Positions 34,701 through 46,050 of a stretch of DNA of 64,000 bases are shown piece after piece. Numbering within the stretch: position 1 is the first letter of the stretch; each line of letters starts with the position of its first letter. Made by a program: the position numbers and the translations under genes. Under the pieces are notes generated by a model that made no database searches, was not told where the DNA came from, and worked only from the letters and a program-made list of their open reading frames with translations. The stretch is from Papiliotrema nemorosa (taxonomy: Eukaryota; Basidiomycota; Tremellomycetes; Tremellales; Rhynchogastremaceae): the NCBI GenBank assembly GCA_032158125.1, contig JASKOT010000011.1, positions 372,001 through 436,000 on the forward strand, read 5' to 3'.

Positions 34701-35392
34701 TGGGATACGTCTGGCGTCCTTCTTTGGGGGACACATCGACCATCACAGAGGCTGAGGGTGATTCCTCCATCGACGCCACATCTACAGTCGCCACGATAGA
34801 TGATCTACCCCTGGACAAGGGCAAGGGCAAGGTGGTGGACAAGGTTGAGAACAAGTTCTTATCCCGACTCAAGCATGGCTCACACCGGTTTGGCTCTTCC
34901 TCTGCCCAATCCTCACCTGCTGCGACATCAATTCACTCCACGCCGATGAAGCAGAGTTCCTCGCAAGGCGTGTCAACACCTGCGATTGCGCATCCCGCTT
35001 CTCCAGCTTGGACACCGCCCTTCCCAGGAGCCTTCCGATCAAGCTTCAATCGACCCACTGGCTCCATGCCCGATACGCCTACTATATACACTTCCACCCT
35101 CCCACCAAGCTATTCTCCGGGTCTTGTAGGGTATTCGACCCCAAAGATATATCCCACGCTCAATCCACCATTCACCCAGCGCTCATCGGCCCTCAAAGCG
35201 CTGTTTGATACACCCTCATCTTCAAAGATCGGAAGCGCAAGTGGAGGCGGAATAGAAATACAGAAACGAAATGGGAGTCCGAGTGTGTCGGCCATAGTCA
35301 AGAGTTTCGAGGAGGAGGGAACGTTTGCAAAGCATCACGAGAAGAGTAAAGCGAGAGTGGACGAATTGAGGAGGGTTCAGAGTAGAAATTGA
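28757..35392 (+). CDS. Very large disordered protein with WDxS repeats (about 2,151 aa)
   Basis: I do not recognise this gene. Five exons: 28757-29356, 29405-30632, 30677-33684, 33725-34428, 34477-35392, all with canonical junctions that hold the frame over 6,456 coding bases. Residues 1-520 are basic and Ser/Pro-rich, with TSSRLPIPSK and RRSRLPTPPS. Residues about 600-1500 are very acidic and hold three copies of a W-D-x-S motif (W657, W751, W1228: ERWDIS, EDWDTS, TKWDVS). The C-terminal third turns basic and contains the most ordered-looking segment: WGIPDWKKLEKVYRAEKEAW, PLPGLFGWAKKVLTG and KMILLRVKALEKRVN. Then come RRMLGYVWRP and a Ser/Pro tail ending in a short coil. Polarity and SR-L-P motifs suggest a cytoskeletal or nuclear scaffold, but this is speculation. 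Confidence 0.8.
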
Positions 35393-35751
35393 GGTGGTTT
35401 GTCGTGACATTTTTACGAATCTTGGGATTGAGAGAGACTCGACGGACAATCCGATGCGAGAACAGATCTGGACGATGCTTGCCATGTGCTTATACAGACT
35501 TCAAAGTCATATATGAGATGTTCATGATAATATTTATAGACATACCTGATGCTATATGTTTATTTTGCACCAAACAAAATCCCGTGACTTGTCATGCAGG
35601 CAGCCACCATAAAATAGAATGGCCAGACTACCGTCTCGACTTTGATCTCGACTGGTGTCCTAGCATGGGATGTATCTCAGAGCACGTATCTCGTGTCATA
35701 ACTAATCCGCGGTGTATGTGCATTTCTAATCCCCCTCTTCGGAATTGATCT
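35393..35751. other. Convergent intergenic region
   Basis: About 360 nt, more AT-rich than the flanking genes, between two converging 3' ends. No feature seen beyond probable 3' untranslated sequence. Confidence 0.45.
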
Positions 35752-36916
35752 CTATCTCGCCCCTGCTTCGCCCCAAGCAAACCCTACATTCTCCCCACTC
35801 GTTTTCCTATTCTGAACTCCTGGAGAATCACTATTCGCATTCTTGACTGCAGCTGAACCGAAAGACAATCTTGGGGAGGGTAATGATTGTGACATTGACG
35901 ATACACGTTTACGACTTGTCGGACCGTCTCTGTTGGAAATTGTAGAACCCTCTTTGGTTGGTCGAGGTGTTTCTATGGGTACAGCGAATCCCCCCGGATC
36001 ACGTTTGTTCGTTTTGGAGGTAGGGTTTGGTACGGAGACTGAAGCTGCAGAGACTGCCAGTGGAGCAGAAGTAGTAGAAGAAGAAGAAGCAGTCGTGGCT
36101 AAAGTCGGTTGAATGGAAGGATAGATGCTCCGTGATGTGGTGGTAGCTCCCGAGGTCGTGGTTGGTGCGGTAGAAACGGAAGGTTGAAGAGAATGGTACG
36201 ACTCCGAAGAGGTTTGTACGGCAGTCTCGTCTGTATTGGGTTGTTGGCTCGGCCCGGTATGACGAGAAGGAGCCTTGGCCGCTAGTGAAGGTTGAGAGGG
36301 TTGAGAGGGTTGAGAATCCACCGTGGAACCCGTTGCGAAGGGCTGTGTGGGCGGGTCAAAGGTAGATGGAGGTTGACTCGGTATTGCGCTCATCTGGCTG
36401 GGCGGTAACTCCCCTGTGGAACCCGACTCAATGGCGAGCGATGCAGACTCGTGATGGTCGAACAGTGGTTGATTCGGCGATGAGGACGGGGAGTTGAAGT
36501 TGAGAAAGGTGTCCACGTCGCCGTCCACGTCTAATGGGATCCCCTGAGATGGGAGAGATGGAGGCAGAGAGGGGAATGAGGGAGGTAAAGGATGGGTGGT
36601 GAAGGTGGTATTCCCGTCTGAGGTGGTGATGTCCCCGCCGGTCGTTTGAGAGTGTCGGAGGAATAGACGGTCTGATGATCAGCTACCTACCGGTTTGGAC
36701 GGAATACGCACCTGAGAGAGGCTCATCTCGGAGTACAAACCAAGCGCCAGGTGCGAGCCTGCGTCGTTTGTGAGGTACCTCTTCGGCCTTTTCGTACGCT
36801 ATATGGGTTGATTGAAGATGAGTGTGTAGTTCTGACGATGTAGTGAAGGGGACCGAGCAGAAATTCCATCTGCTGTGAGTTCTCAGCACATGGTCTTCAG
36901 CTCACTTGCACTGCAT
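35752..36916 (-). CDS. Single C2H2 zinc-finger protein with Ser/Thr/Pro-rich tail
   Basis: Three exons. The first (36916-36906) encodes only MQC and two bases. After a short intron the second begins WNFCSVPF, so the start MQCKWNFC forms a C-x4-C pair of the GLI/ZAP type. The pair is completed by SSELHTHLQSTHI with two histidines. A basic patch follows (HKRRRLAP), a likely nuclear signal. The third exon, from DRLFLRHSQTTGG, is almost wholly Ser/Thr/Pro/Gln-rich, with a triplet SQP repeat and the C-terminus VGFAWGEAGAR. A lone finger at the extreme N-terminus with so little upstream sequence is unusual. DNA binding by one finger would need help from the basic patch or a partner. An 11-nt coding first exon is easily missed by gene finders. 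Confidence 0.68.
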
Positions 36917-37229
36917 CTTGGACACTGAGGGCCGAGAGAGGGATGAGGAGTGTTGCGAACCAGAAGCAAAAGTTGGGCGACAGTCTACGATAATACTCTA
37001 CACCGGAAACCGACACTTGTGAATTTCCCAAAGTGGCAAATCCCATGACCTGAAACACCACACCACCCGCCCCCCCTTCCCCGGGGGGTGGCAAAAACCC
37101 CTTGAGTGTGTGTAAATTTAGTTCCGCCCCCCGGTCCCAATGATCGACGCTGCACAGAGTTCATCCCCCTCTATCATGCCCGAAAAAGCGTCGCAAAGGC
37201 ATCCTACCATGCCCATGGCAGCTGTGCGT
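36917..37229. other. Intergenic region between the zinc-finger gene and the tRNA
   Basis: About 310 nt with C-rich and G-rich stretches near 37060-37090 and no coding signal. Confidence 0.4.
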
Positions 37230-37309
37230 AGTTCCCGACCGGATTTGAACCAGCGTCTCTCCCTGCACGTGACCGGAAAGGAGTATGCTAACGACTGCAC
37301 TACGAGAAC
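37230..37309 (-). tRNA. tRNA, probably Arg(CCG), with an 8-nt intron
   Basis: The minus strand folds into a full cloverleaf. The acceptor is GTTCTCG paired with CGGGAAC. The D stem GTGC/GCAT encloses AGTCGTTA. The anticodon stem is CTCCT/GGGAG and the variable loop AGAC. The T arm is GCTGG, loop TTCAAAT, CCGGT. The anticodon loop is 15 nt (TTCCGGTCACGTGCA); removing 8 nt after position 37 leaves TTCCGGA, with U33 followed by anticodon CCG. Internal promoter boxes A and B are recognisable. The anticodon depends on the intron placement, so isotype confidence is lower than tRNA confidence. Confidence 0.8.
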
Positions 37310-38324
37310 TCAGAGAGTATTGAAAATTCCGGAACCATCCTGCGCTCAGCAATGTCAGGAACGGCTGTTCGGGCGAGGGGACTTGATCGAATCTTGGAAA
37401 GGACAGTGACAGTGCACATCGTGGCACTCCCATTTGATGAGGTGGTACTGAGTCACGAGTCTCATGATCACCCAAGACGGACTTTCGGGTACTGAATGTT
37501 CGGCTTGGTCGTATCATGATTGCAGTCGTGGACATACTCCCCTTGTCCTGGACACAAGATCTTAAACTGTCTGCCATTGACAGCTGAGTGACAAGCTGCC
37601 AAGATAGGCCCTGGTTCGAACCCTCGGCAAGCCCTGCTCGGGTCCTAGAGTCGCGTTATATTCAGCAGGTGTCCCGTCTGTAGATTGCTATTGATATCTA
37701 TTGTACTAACTGCCCATATACCTTCTGACCTATCTGTATGAAAAGGGATGAGCTTCCTCTCTTGCGCTTTGCACTCAGCTCTGATGAGCTTTATTCCGAC
37801 GCATGCTTCCTCGCATAGTCAAGTCTTCATGCGAGGTCGTGCGATGAGTTGCCATGGACGGGTGCCACGGATTACGAGAGAAGTGGAAAATGACTTGCCC
37901 CCCCCCCCCCCCGTTGGTCGCGTCTACTCGATCTCTGAATGGTTCAACCCCTTTTGACCCCGTCTGCACTCTCAGGTCTGATCTTCACCCATAAGGAGAG
38001 CGGATCTCGACTTGATTTCCATCTCTTGGCTCTCGTTCGAGCAGTCAGGAAGGAGGATCAACATCAACATTGTGTAGTGGAGAACGCGGGGTTGTACGGC
38101 ATCGCTTGAGAGGGGTTTGTTGACATCTCGCACGTCCCTCCACTCCTTCAGCTCTGATCTGTGCATCCGTCAATCCCTCGTCTCCTCTGCTCGACTATCA
38201 CCACCAAGTTTGTGTGGGATTTGATCAGTCCTGCGCGTCTCCAAAATTCGATCTAGATTTCTACCCTCATAAGGACTCGCGCCAACTACCCGTCCGATCT
38301 CGCCTTACGACACTCACGACAATC
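37310..38324. other. Intergenic region upstream of BEM3, with a poly-C tract
   Basis: About 1 kb containing the 15-C run at 37898-37912 and the CT-rich BEM3 leader (38160-38324). The GGTTCGAACCC word near 37613 does not fold into a tRNA. No coding signal. Confidence 0.45.
37898..37912. repeat. Poly-C tract (15 nt)
   Basis: Uninterrupted run of 15 cytosines in the BEM3 upstream region. Confidence 0.9.
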
Positions 38325-41300
38325 ATGACCACTACGGCTTCACCCATTCCTCAACACATGAACGGCTCCACTCCTGCTGCTCACAGTACACCCCGACCCG
38401 CTCGTTCACGTCCGTCTCCACAAGCATCACCCTCCCAGTCGTACGGTAGTCCGAGGAGTAGTAGTCCCAGAGGTCACTCACATGGCTCTGCAGATCTTGA
38501 TGGACTGCTGAGGAGTAATGGGGGAGATATTAGGAGAGCATTGGAGGCTGCGATACATGATCGTAATGGTCTGGTGAGCATCATGACCGAGTTCCAATGT
38601 CGCTTTGCTTCGCTAACGATACAGCAAGCACAGAACACCCAACTGTGGAAGTTGATCGAGAAGCAGAGAGCTCAATGCGCTTCTCTCGTGGCCGACAATG
38701 ACCGTCTACGGTCCGATAGAGAACGCGCCAACTCACGCCTGACGGCTGCGGGACTTGAACCGATACCGATCAAGAAAATGTCGAATAGCTCTAGTGCGGT
38801 CGGACTCGGATTGCGAGCCGAGCCTCCCACTGTTCGTCGCCACAACTCTGATCGAGATGAGAGATCATCACACAAGCCGACCCTACAAGTCCCTTCGACG
38901 TCTTCTTCCGCGTCGGGCTCACCGTTGGAGACTCCACCTACCATCGCTGCTCCACAACTCTCTCAAGCCTCTTCCGCCCTTCTACCCTCTCCTTTGGCTG
39001 TACAAGACACGAAGCTGCGTCGAGAAAGTCGGATGGCCTTCCCACCCGAAGTCACCTCATTCATGACCTTGGCGGACTCCCCTCGAGATCCTCAGCACAC
39101 GATACCTCCCATGCCTCCTAGCGCTTCTAGCAATACGCTGAGTCCTTCATCGATGTATTCAGAGAGTCAGTCGGAAATCAGCTCCGTCCCTCCACCTTCT
39201 TCGCGGGCTTTAGCAATCACCACCGACACTGTGGTGGAGGAGCCGGAGGAAGAGGTGGAGGTGGAGAGTCTGCCGCCGAGAAAGGATTCGCTGTCGCCCG
39301 TACACTCTGCTCATGAAAGCTTGGCAACATCGGCGGACGAGTCTCTCCCTCCAGGAAACGATCATCGGTCAGAGGACGAGACACCTCGGCAATCTGTTGA
39401 GCAAAAACCACTCAGCCTACCCATCCAGCTTACGCCTTCCCTCCTTCCTCATGCTCGTCTCTCCATACCCAACAGCACCGTCTTCCCCAATGCTCTCGGC
39501 CGAGACGTCCTTTGCTTCATCGTCGCAATCACCGTCCGACCACCGAATGCTCCGCCCATATCATGGAACGTGGCCAAGCTCTTCAGTGCATTCATCGATC
39601 TAGACACCCGTATCAAGGCCAAGTCTGGGAAAGGCAGGAAAGAATGGAAAGGCATGATTGGCCCCCTGCCAGAGGCCAAAGCATGGAAAGATTTCGCTCC
39701 GAGCAAAATCGACCAACGGAAGAAAGCCCTGGAAGCGTATATTCAGAGTCTGCTCGTGGCTCCTCTGAGTGATAAATCCGACTTGTGCGAATTCCTGAGT
39801 ACGGATCGGGTCCAGGCAAAGCAGAACTTGACGCGTAAAGAGGGTTATCTGACGAAGAAGGGGAAGAATTTTGGAGGATGGAAGACGAGGTATTTTGTGC
39901 TGGATGGCCCGGTCATGGAGTACTACGAATCAGTGGGTCTGTCGAGTCGACCGTTGGATAGTTAGCTGACCCAATAGCGTGGAGGAAACCATCTAGGATC
40001 AATCGTCATTTCAGGGGCGCAAATAGGACGGCAAAATCGACCATCCGAATCATCTGACGACAGAGACTTTCGACATGCCTTCCTGATCATAGAGCAGGTC
40101 AAAAAGGGAGGTCTGCGGCACGTCCTCTGTGCAGAAAGCGACTCGGAGCGGGACTTATGGATCGACGCTTTGGTCCGTCAAGTCGAGCCCGAATCGCCTC
40201 CCGCAATTCAGCCCGCCCGTCCGCCCCTGACTTCTCAACCGAGTTCTTCCTCGTCCAACGGTCTTGGCAGAAAACGAAGCACCTCGCGCAAGTCATCCCG
40301 TGACGTAGTCGTGACTGCCGCTCAGCCTCTGTCGAATCTATCCGGCACCGATAGCAAATTTGGGGGTGCCCCTTCGCCCAGTCTGATCAACTCGATGGAA
40401 TCAAAACGGGCCACTCAGCAACTTACATCGAGCGCTTCAATCCCGTCTCTCGCCTCTCAAACGACAACTGCGAGCGGATCGAGTCAACCTATCGGCCGGA
40501 TGAGCATGCATCCCCTGACAATGGTCACTTCACCATCTTCGGACGCCATGCCCTCTTCTCCTCCGATGAGTGAGCCAGTGTCGACGCCCACACCTCGAGC
40601 TGGCAAAAGGCAGAGCGTCATGCCGGGTCACAAGGTATCTCATTCTGCTGCTTACCTTTCGAAAGCCGCGAGCGAGGGCTTGACGATACCGGGCATGGAG
40701 CCAAAAGAGAAAGAACGGGATAGAAAAGCAAAGTCTGGCCGATTTTGGCCGAGCTTTGGGAAGACTGTGGAAAAGCTCAGCCGACCCGTCTTTGGCGTAC
40801 CCCTGAACGAATCCATTGCTATCGCTTCAAAGGCGAATCTACCCGCGATCGTCTTCCGGTGCATAGAATACTTGGAGGCGAAACATGCAGAGGAGGAAGA
40901 AGGAATCTACCGATTGAGCGGGTCTTCGGCGGTGATCAAGGGATTGAAAGACAAGTTTGATTCTGATGGCGACGTCGATCTGCTGCAGCTGGACGAGCAC
41001 TGGGATCCACATGCGATTGGTGGCCTGCTCAAGACCTTCTTGCGGGATCTACCACACAGTCTGCTGACGAGAGACTTGCATCCTCGTTTCTTGGCCGTCA
41101 TGGGTGAGCCGCTTCCCACTGGCACTCCGGGTACAATGCTGATTTTAGATTTGATCGATTCTTCGGCCCGAGTCGCAGAGCTATCCAGACTTGTCTCCGA
41201 GCTCCCGCCCCCAAACTATGCTCTCCTCCGAGCGTTGACGGCACATCTTATCCTCATTGTCCGAAATTGCACTGTCAACAAGATGACTCTACGCAATATT

Positions 41301-41860
41301 GGCATTGTATTCTCGCCCACGCTAGGCATACCAGCAGGAATCTTCTCTGAACTCGTTTCACATTTCGGCGCCATTTTCGACGACGAGCCTCAGGCGGTCG
41401 TCATTGTTGGCGGAGAAGAGAGGGCGTCGCTTGATGTGGGAGGAGAGGAGACTGTCAAGAGCAAGAGAAATAGTACGCTGTATCAAGCCGGAGGCGCCGA
41501 CGTCATGCTCGGCCTGGCTGGTCGATCGCTCGATCCTGGTGAGTGATTGTCAACTACCTCAAGGGTCGACAAGCTGACATTTAAGCACTCGAAGATTCCG
41601 CTTCGGAAGCGGACACAGATGAGATTGAATCCGAAGCTTTTTCAGCGGCATCGGATGATCAGCACTCCCAGAGCCATACGACACCTCGAGCTGAAGGTTA
41701 CCCATCCGCAGCGGCGGTCCGGAAAGCCAAGGCTGCCGCTAAAGCAGCAGAAAGAGGACTTTCGGTCGAAACGCCTGGCATCTCGGTCGACGGTCTTGGC
41801 AGTCCACGCAAAAGCTCTGGAGGACTACCGGCGAGTCCTCGGCCAGACATTTCCGCTTGA
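38325..41860 (+). CDS. BEM3: Bem3-type PX-PH-RhoGAP protein
   Basis: Bem3 is a GTPase-activating protein for Cdc42 that acts at sites of polarised growth. Exons 38325-38573, 38625-39932, 39978-41538 and 41586-41860 give 1,130 aa, close to the S. cerevisiae length. Order of domains: a helical N-terminal segment (LWKLIEKQRAQCASLVADND), a disordered Ser/Pro region, and a PX domain (ISWNVAKLFSAFIDLDTRI to LCEFLSTDRV). A PH domain follows (KEGYLTKKGKNFGGWKTRYF, split by intron 2, to RDLWIDALV), then a linker and a C-terminal RhoGAP domain. In the last, EGIYRLSGS carries the arginine finger and LLKTFLRDLP and NKMTLRNIGIVFSPTL are hallmark motifs. The first intron (51 nt, GCTAACG branch) keeps frame either way. 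The true start is the ATG at 38325; upstream frame opens only from GTG. Confidence 0.92.
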
Positions 41861-41971
41861 CGATCTGATTACGACGATGACATATGGACAATACAGAGAT
41901 CGGGGTTGATCTGCTAGGTGCAAGGGTTGTCATGTTACACTATATTTCCTCATGTGTCCCACAAGATCTCC

Positions 41972-44030
41972 TTATTGACCAAGATTTGTCCACTGTGGCG
42001 GCGGAGATACGCTGACCAGTCCTGAAAGTGCTCTCGAGCTGGATCCATTTTCCTCGCGGCCTCCTTCATGGATGTTTAGCCCCTAATCGATGAGCACTCC
42101 TAAATCACGGGTGAGAGAATCGGCTCACCAGCATTTGACGTTTGAGAAGACTCCAAGTGGCCAGTACTTCAATCACCGAGAGAGCGTTGTCCTCCCACGC
42201 TTGCGACTTGTCCATCTTGACAGCCTTCATCCCGGCAGTCAACACCTCGACATTATCATCGTTCAACATGTTTTGGTATCTGCTGTACAATAATACTTCT
42301 TGCTGGTCTTTCGCCACCTTCTTGTTCTTCGCCGTAGGACTGGCTCTTGCTGGAGACTTGGCAGGTGGAGTTTTACGCGTTGTCCGAGGTGCCGAGGGTT
42401 TTCGCGTTGGGTGACTGCGTCTGGGTAAGAGTGATAAGTAGGCGCTGCGATTGTCGGCCTGAATGGAGACTGGACGAGTTGGAGGTGTTCCTTTGAGGGT
42501 GGCAGGTGATTGTGCATTCTGGACGTCTTGACGCAGAAGTCTGATACGTGGCGATAAGAGGGCCTGGACCGGGACAGACTGGGCAGCAGCCGATACTTGA
42601 GTCTCCTGGGTGGTAGATTCTACAACGGGCAAGACTGGCGCCGGTGATACTTGGGCCGCCGGAGCTGAGTTAGGCATGGCGACCGTCAAGACTGGCGCGG
42701 AGGGCGAGGGAGCGGCTGTTTCATCACCGTCAGTGTTTAGAACTATTTGAGCCACAGTCTTTTGCACAGTCTCTTGCACTGTCTCTGGCACAGTCTCTGG
42801 TGGCTGTGTTGAAATTGCTTGGGGCGAACCTTGCGAATCGCTGAAGACACCGACTCCCTGATTTTGTCTATTCTCGCTCGATTTAGCGACTTGTTGCTCG
42901 ATTGATGCGACCTGGTCATTTGAGGATCGCAATGTACCTTCGGCATGGTTGTGGGGAGCGATCACCAATGGTGAACTTGCTCCGAGTCGACTCGTCGTGG
43001 TGTTCGGGGCTTGGATGCGGATGGGGTCAGCCAAAAGTATACGACCCTCATTGTCTTGCTCGACCATCTTCACCACGTATTCTTGCTTCTCTTGCACATC
43101 ATTTTTTGGGGCCCATTCAGGGGCGGAAGAGCCTACGTGAGGAGAGGTCGTTTTTGCCGCAAAGCTGTGGTCAGGTATCTCTGATGGTACTGTCGAACCC
43201 GGGTCTTCCGTTACCTCCCCCAACCCCTCTTCCACTTCGGGTGCATCGCGCTGGATCGCAGCCACTAGAGTGGCAGGTTGTTCCTTCGCAAGGACCTCCG
43301 GGACTGTGGCGTCCGAATTCGCGCCGGACTGTCGATGGGCGTCCTGAAGCTCATCAAGATCGCAGACAGCTTCTGCTCGGTGCTCAGGATTCGTATCCGA
43401 GGGCTGATTTTGCGTCTTGACATCGTCATCGATACCTTTGCGCCCTTCCTTCGGCTCCTCTTGTAGATCATGCTGAGCAGTCGTGGTATGGTCGCCTTGC
43501 GGTGGTAGACTGGTTTCGTCCGCACCTTTTCCTGCCTCGTCGCTTGTGGGAACTGAGCAATCCAGCGGAATATCAGGAGAGGTCAGCCTGGAAGGTGGTG
43601 GAGTCAATTCACCATCCCAGGCAGGAATCTCCACTACGATCTTGACTTGAGCTTTCTCTCTCTTCTTAGCCTTCGAATCGTCTTTGGCAACACGAGCTTT
43701 CTTCTTGGCGGGCTGCTTGTCATCCGCTGGCTTGAAATCAAACTTTCTCTTGAGTTCAGATACCTTTTCCGCCTCTCGTTGTGTCGCTGACGATCGGCCA
43801 CGGCCTTGATACGTCTTGTCGGTCGGGTCATCTTCTTCGCTACTACTGCTCGAGTTGATTTCTTCTCGTGAAGCCTTGACAGGATTCTCTTGAAGCTGAA
43901 GTCTCGTACTGAACCGTTCTCCCGGGATATATTGCGTGGTCGACTTGCTCGACTGTCGTTTCTGGGTAGGGTGGCGTCTTGCGGCTGCTGCTTTTGGAGC
44001 TTGGATGGAGCGAGACCGTGTCATGACCAT
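41972..44030 (-). CDS. Basic, nuclear-looking protein of unknown function
   Basis: I do not recognise it. The main exon starts at ATG 44030 (MVMTRSRSIQAPK; a second Met two codons on) and runs about 640 codons to QML at about 42126, where a GTGAGC donor begins. Splicing to ATTAG gives a final exon GLNIHEGGREENGS ending SPPPQWTNLGQ, stop 41974-41972. Splicing to an earlier TTTAG gives a short tail ECSSIRG; unspliced reading stops at 42105. The N-terminus is basic with a likely nuclear signal (KKKARVAKDDSKAKKREK). The middle is acidic and Ser/Thr/Pro-rich with a degenerate PETV-type repeat (VPETVQETVQKTV). The only ordered-looking part is C-terminal: QEVLLYSRYQNMLNDDN, VEVLTAGMKAVKMDKSQ and ALSVIEVLATWSLLKRQ, predicted helical. 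Possibly chromatin-associated; function unknown. Confidence 0.65.
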
Positions 44031-44546
44031 ACTGTGCAGGGTGTTGACGAGGTTCGATCGAGAGTAGCAAGAATACGCAAGATGATCAAGAAGCAAAGGG
44101 GAATTGGAGTGGAACAGAGGGAAGAAGGACAAGTTGCCGGCGAGGACGAAGGTGGAAAACAGATCATTAACTCAGATATTTACTACACGTTTAGCGCTCG
44201 GACCTCTCTCAGGGTGTCACCTGAAGTGGTTCTCAGTGTCATCGACGCCCTCGTCAGTATCAATCAGGAATTCATACGCTCGGTTCCATGTCTTAAAGCG
44301 TGGGATCGAACTCCATGCCTAGCGCCACGTCCACTCGCTCGCCACTTTGGATTGGGAAACCTCAAACTGGAAAGCCATTGAAGGGGCCATCATGATCCTT
44401 TGACCTGCTGTGCCTTCCTTCGACTCTGTACGATAAATATTTGATGCCGAAGTACCACCTCACATGATGAACAGGACGTCCTGCAGGCTTAGTTCACTGT
44501 TTAGCCCCTTGCGTCATCACGTACGAGTCCACATAGCTCGCCAATC
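44031..44546. other. Divergent intergenic region at the left edge of the second small-family cluster
   Basis: About 515 nt serving as promoter for genes on both sides. The open frame at 43890-44381 mostly overlaps the minus-strand gene and was not called. A CGATAAATATTTG stretch near 44430 is AT-rich. Confidence 0.4.
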
Positions 44547-45719
44547 ATGGAGGATGTGCACGAGGAAGCTCTCAGTGTAGGGTCGCCCAAACGTTTCATG
44601 CGTCGTCTATCTGATCCAGGCTCGTTATTGCATAAGAGTGCAGCTTCCATCGGAGGCTCGACAGGCTCAACACTGGGAGGTGGTGGCACTATGTGGGGCG
44701 AGCAGGGTGACGAGGAGAATACCGAAAGCTCGTCAACAGATAGCAAGCTCGACGAGACTCTGACGGGACATTTGCCATTGCTGACGGCGGCTGAATCTAC
44801 CGAGAGCCAAGCCCAACCCACTGGGGTCGGACCCATCGAGCACACCGGTGATCAGCCAAGATCGGTCTTGAGCTCCTCCCTGTCCAAGACAAGGAGAACC
44901 AAACAGAAGGTTTCATTTGCCCCCCGGAATTTCCATCTCATGCAGTCCATCCGAGATCAGTTTTCGACAGAAGTGATATCAGACTTTCCAAAATTGACAC
45001 CACGAAAGAAAAGTCTTCAAGAGACTCTTACATCCGTCAGGAGCCTGTCAAGTGATGACGTCTATATGAAAGAGCATATCAGGATTGATTTGGAAGCGTG
45101 GAGCAAATTCGGACAGGCGGTGCTGCTTCAAGCAGTACCGGAGGACAGTGTCAATACGGTAGTAATGGAATTACAACATGCTATGAGCGCCTTCGAACAA
45201 GCAGCAAGTCTGTCGACTGTCGTGTCCGGTACTAGTCGGCGGCCTGATACTTGTGAGCCTCGATCTGCTTATGATGCCCCTGTTCCACACTCATATTCAG
45301 CCCGACAGCTGTCCGACCAGGAGGTAAAAAGTCTTCTAGACAAGGCAGTCGAGCTCACTGAGAAGAGCGATGTTGCGGATCGAGTCAAAGAAAGTTTGGG
45401 GGCGTTGTTGGAGACCATCGCAAACTCAGATTCCGAGACCCTGCCCTCATTATATCGCACTCTCGATTCGAAGACTAAGACCGCCTACGACCCCATTGGG
45501 CCGCGACGAAAGTCCGAGCCTAAGCGCACAGCCAAGGACGAGTCGGGACTCGAATATCGTTCAGCGACAGAGGGCCGTCTGGTTGCATCAGAAGAGGAGG
45601 AACACCGGACTGAAACCGGGAGGCTGGAGGATGAGCCACCGATGCTTATGTCGAATATGTATGGATCGAAAGACTTTGGAGGTGGCAGTTTCGGTTCTTC
45701 TGGGTATCGCGACCTTTGA
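44547..45719 (+). CDS. Helical-module protein, second cluster, member 8
   Basis: Single-exon gene of 390 aa, larger than the cluster-one members. The N-terminus carries FMRRLSDPGS, a consensus RRxS site for cAMP-dependent kinase, then a disordered Ser/Thr/Glu region and a basic KTRRTKQKVSFAPRNF. Two helical modules follow. The first is YMKEHIRIDLEAWSKFG, QAVLLQAVPEDSVNTV and MELQHAMSAFEQAAS. The second, after a linker, is ARQLSDQEVKSLLDK, AVELTEKSDVADRV and KESLGALLETIAN. The tail is charged, then Gly/Ser-rich and ends SSGYRDL. The shape (acidic start, two helical modules, low-complexity tail) is that of the genes at 20-23 kb. The gene is followed in the same direction by two relatives. Function unknown. 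Confidence 0.65.
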   Translation: MEDVHEEALSVGSPKRFMRRLSDPGSLLHKSAASIGGSTGSTLGGGGTMWGEQGDEENTESSSTDSKLDETLTGHLPLLTAAESTESQAQPTGVGPIEHTGDQPRSVLSSSLSKTRRTKQKVSFAPRNFHLMQSIRDQFSTEVISDFPKLTPRKKSLQETLTSVRSLSSDDVYMKEHIRIDLEAWSKFGQAVLLQAVPEDSVNTVVMELQHAMSAFEQAASLSTVVSGTSRRPDTCEPRSAYDAPVPHSYSARQLSDQEVKSLLDKAVELTEKSDVADRVKESLGALLETIANSDSETLPSLYRTLDSKTKTAYDPIGPRRKSEPKRTAKDESGLEYRSATEGRLVASEEEEHRTETGRLEDEPPMLMSNMYGSKDFGGGSFGSSGYRDL

Positions 45720-46050
45720 CACCGAGTGTGGTCACTATAATGCTACCACGGTATGGTTAATGCCTTCGATCATTGACATCAATAGCATTGTGCATTGGAG
45801 AAGCATTTTCAGCTAACCAATCCGGCAAAAGTATGAAGACAGTCATTCCCTGCCTGATCGCTGCACGTCCTACAGCTTGAGTGTGGCAATCCTACAATAT
45901 GTAGATGAGTCATCACCTTTGATATTCTCCCCATGGGGTCCGATCTCCTACCTTTGACAAGGCAGAGCAGGTGTATCATTGCCCGCTGAGATATATCTAT
46001 CTTTCCCTCTACATCATTTGACATTGCGACTGACTCACAAGCTAAGCAAG
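45720..46050. other. Intergenic region
   Basis: About 330 nt between two paralogous genes. Nothing beyond probable promoter sequence seen. Confidence 0.4.

Noticed and set aside
37600..37650. tRNA-like GGTTCGAACCC near 37613
   Set aside because: T-arm stem pairs poorly and no acceptor or anticodon arms fit on either strand.
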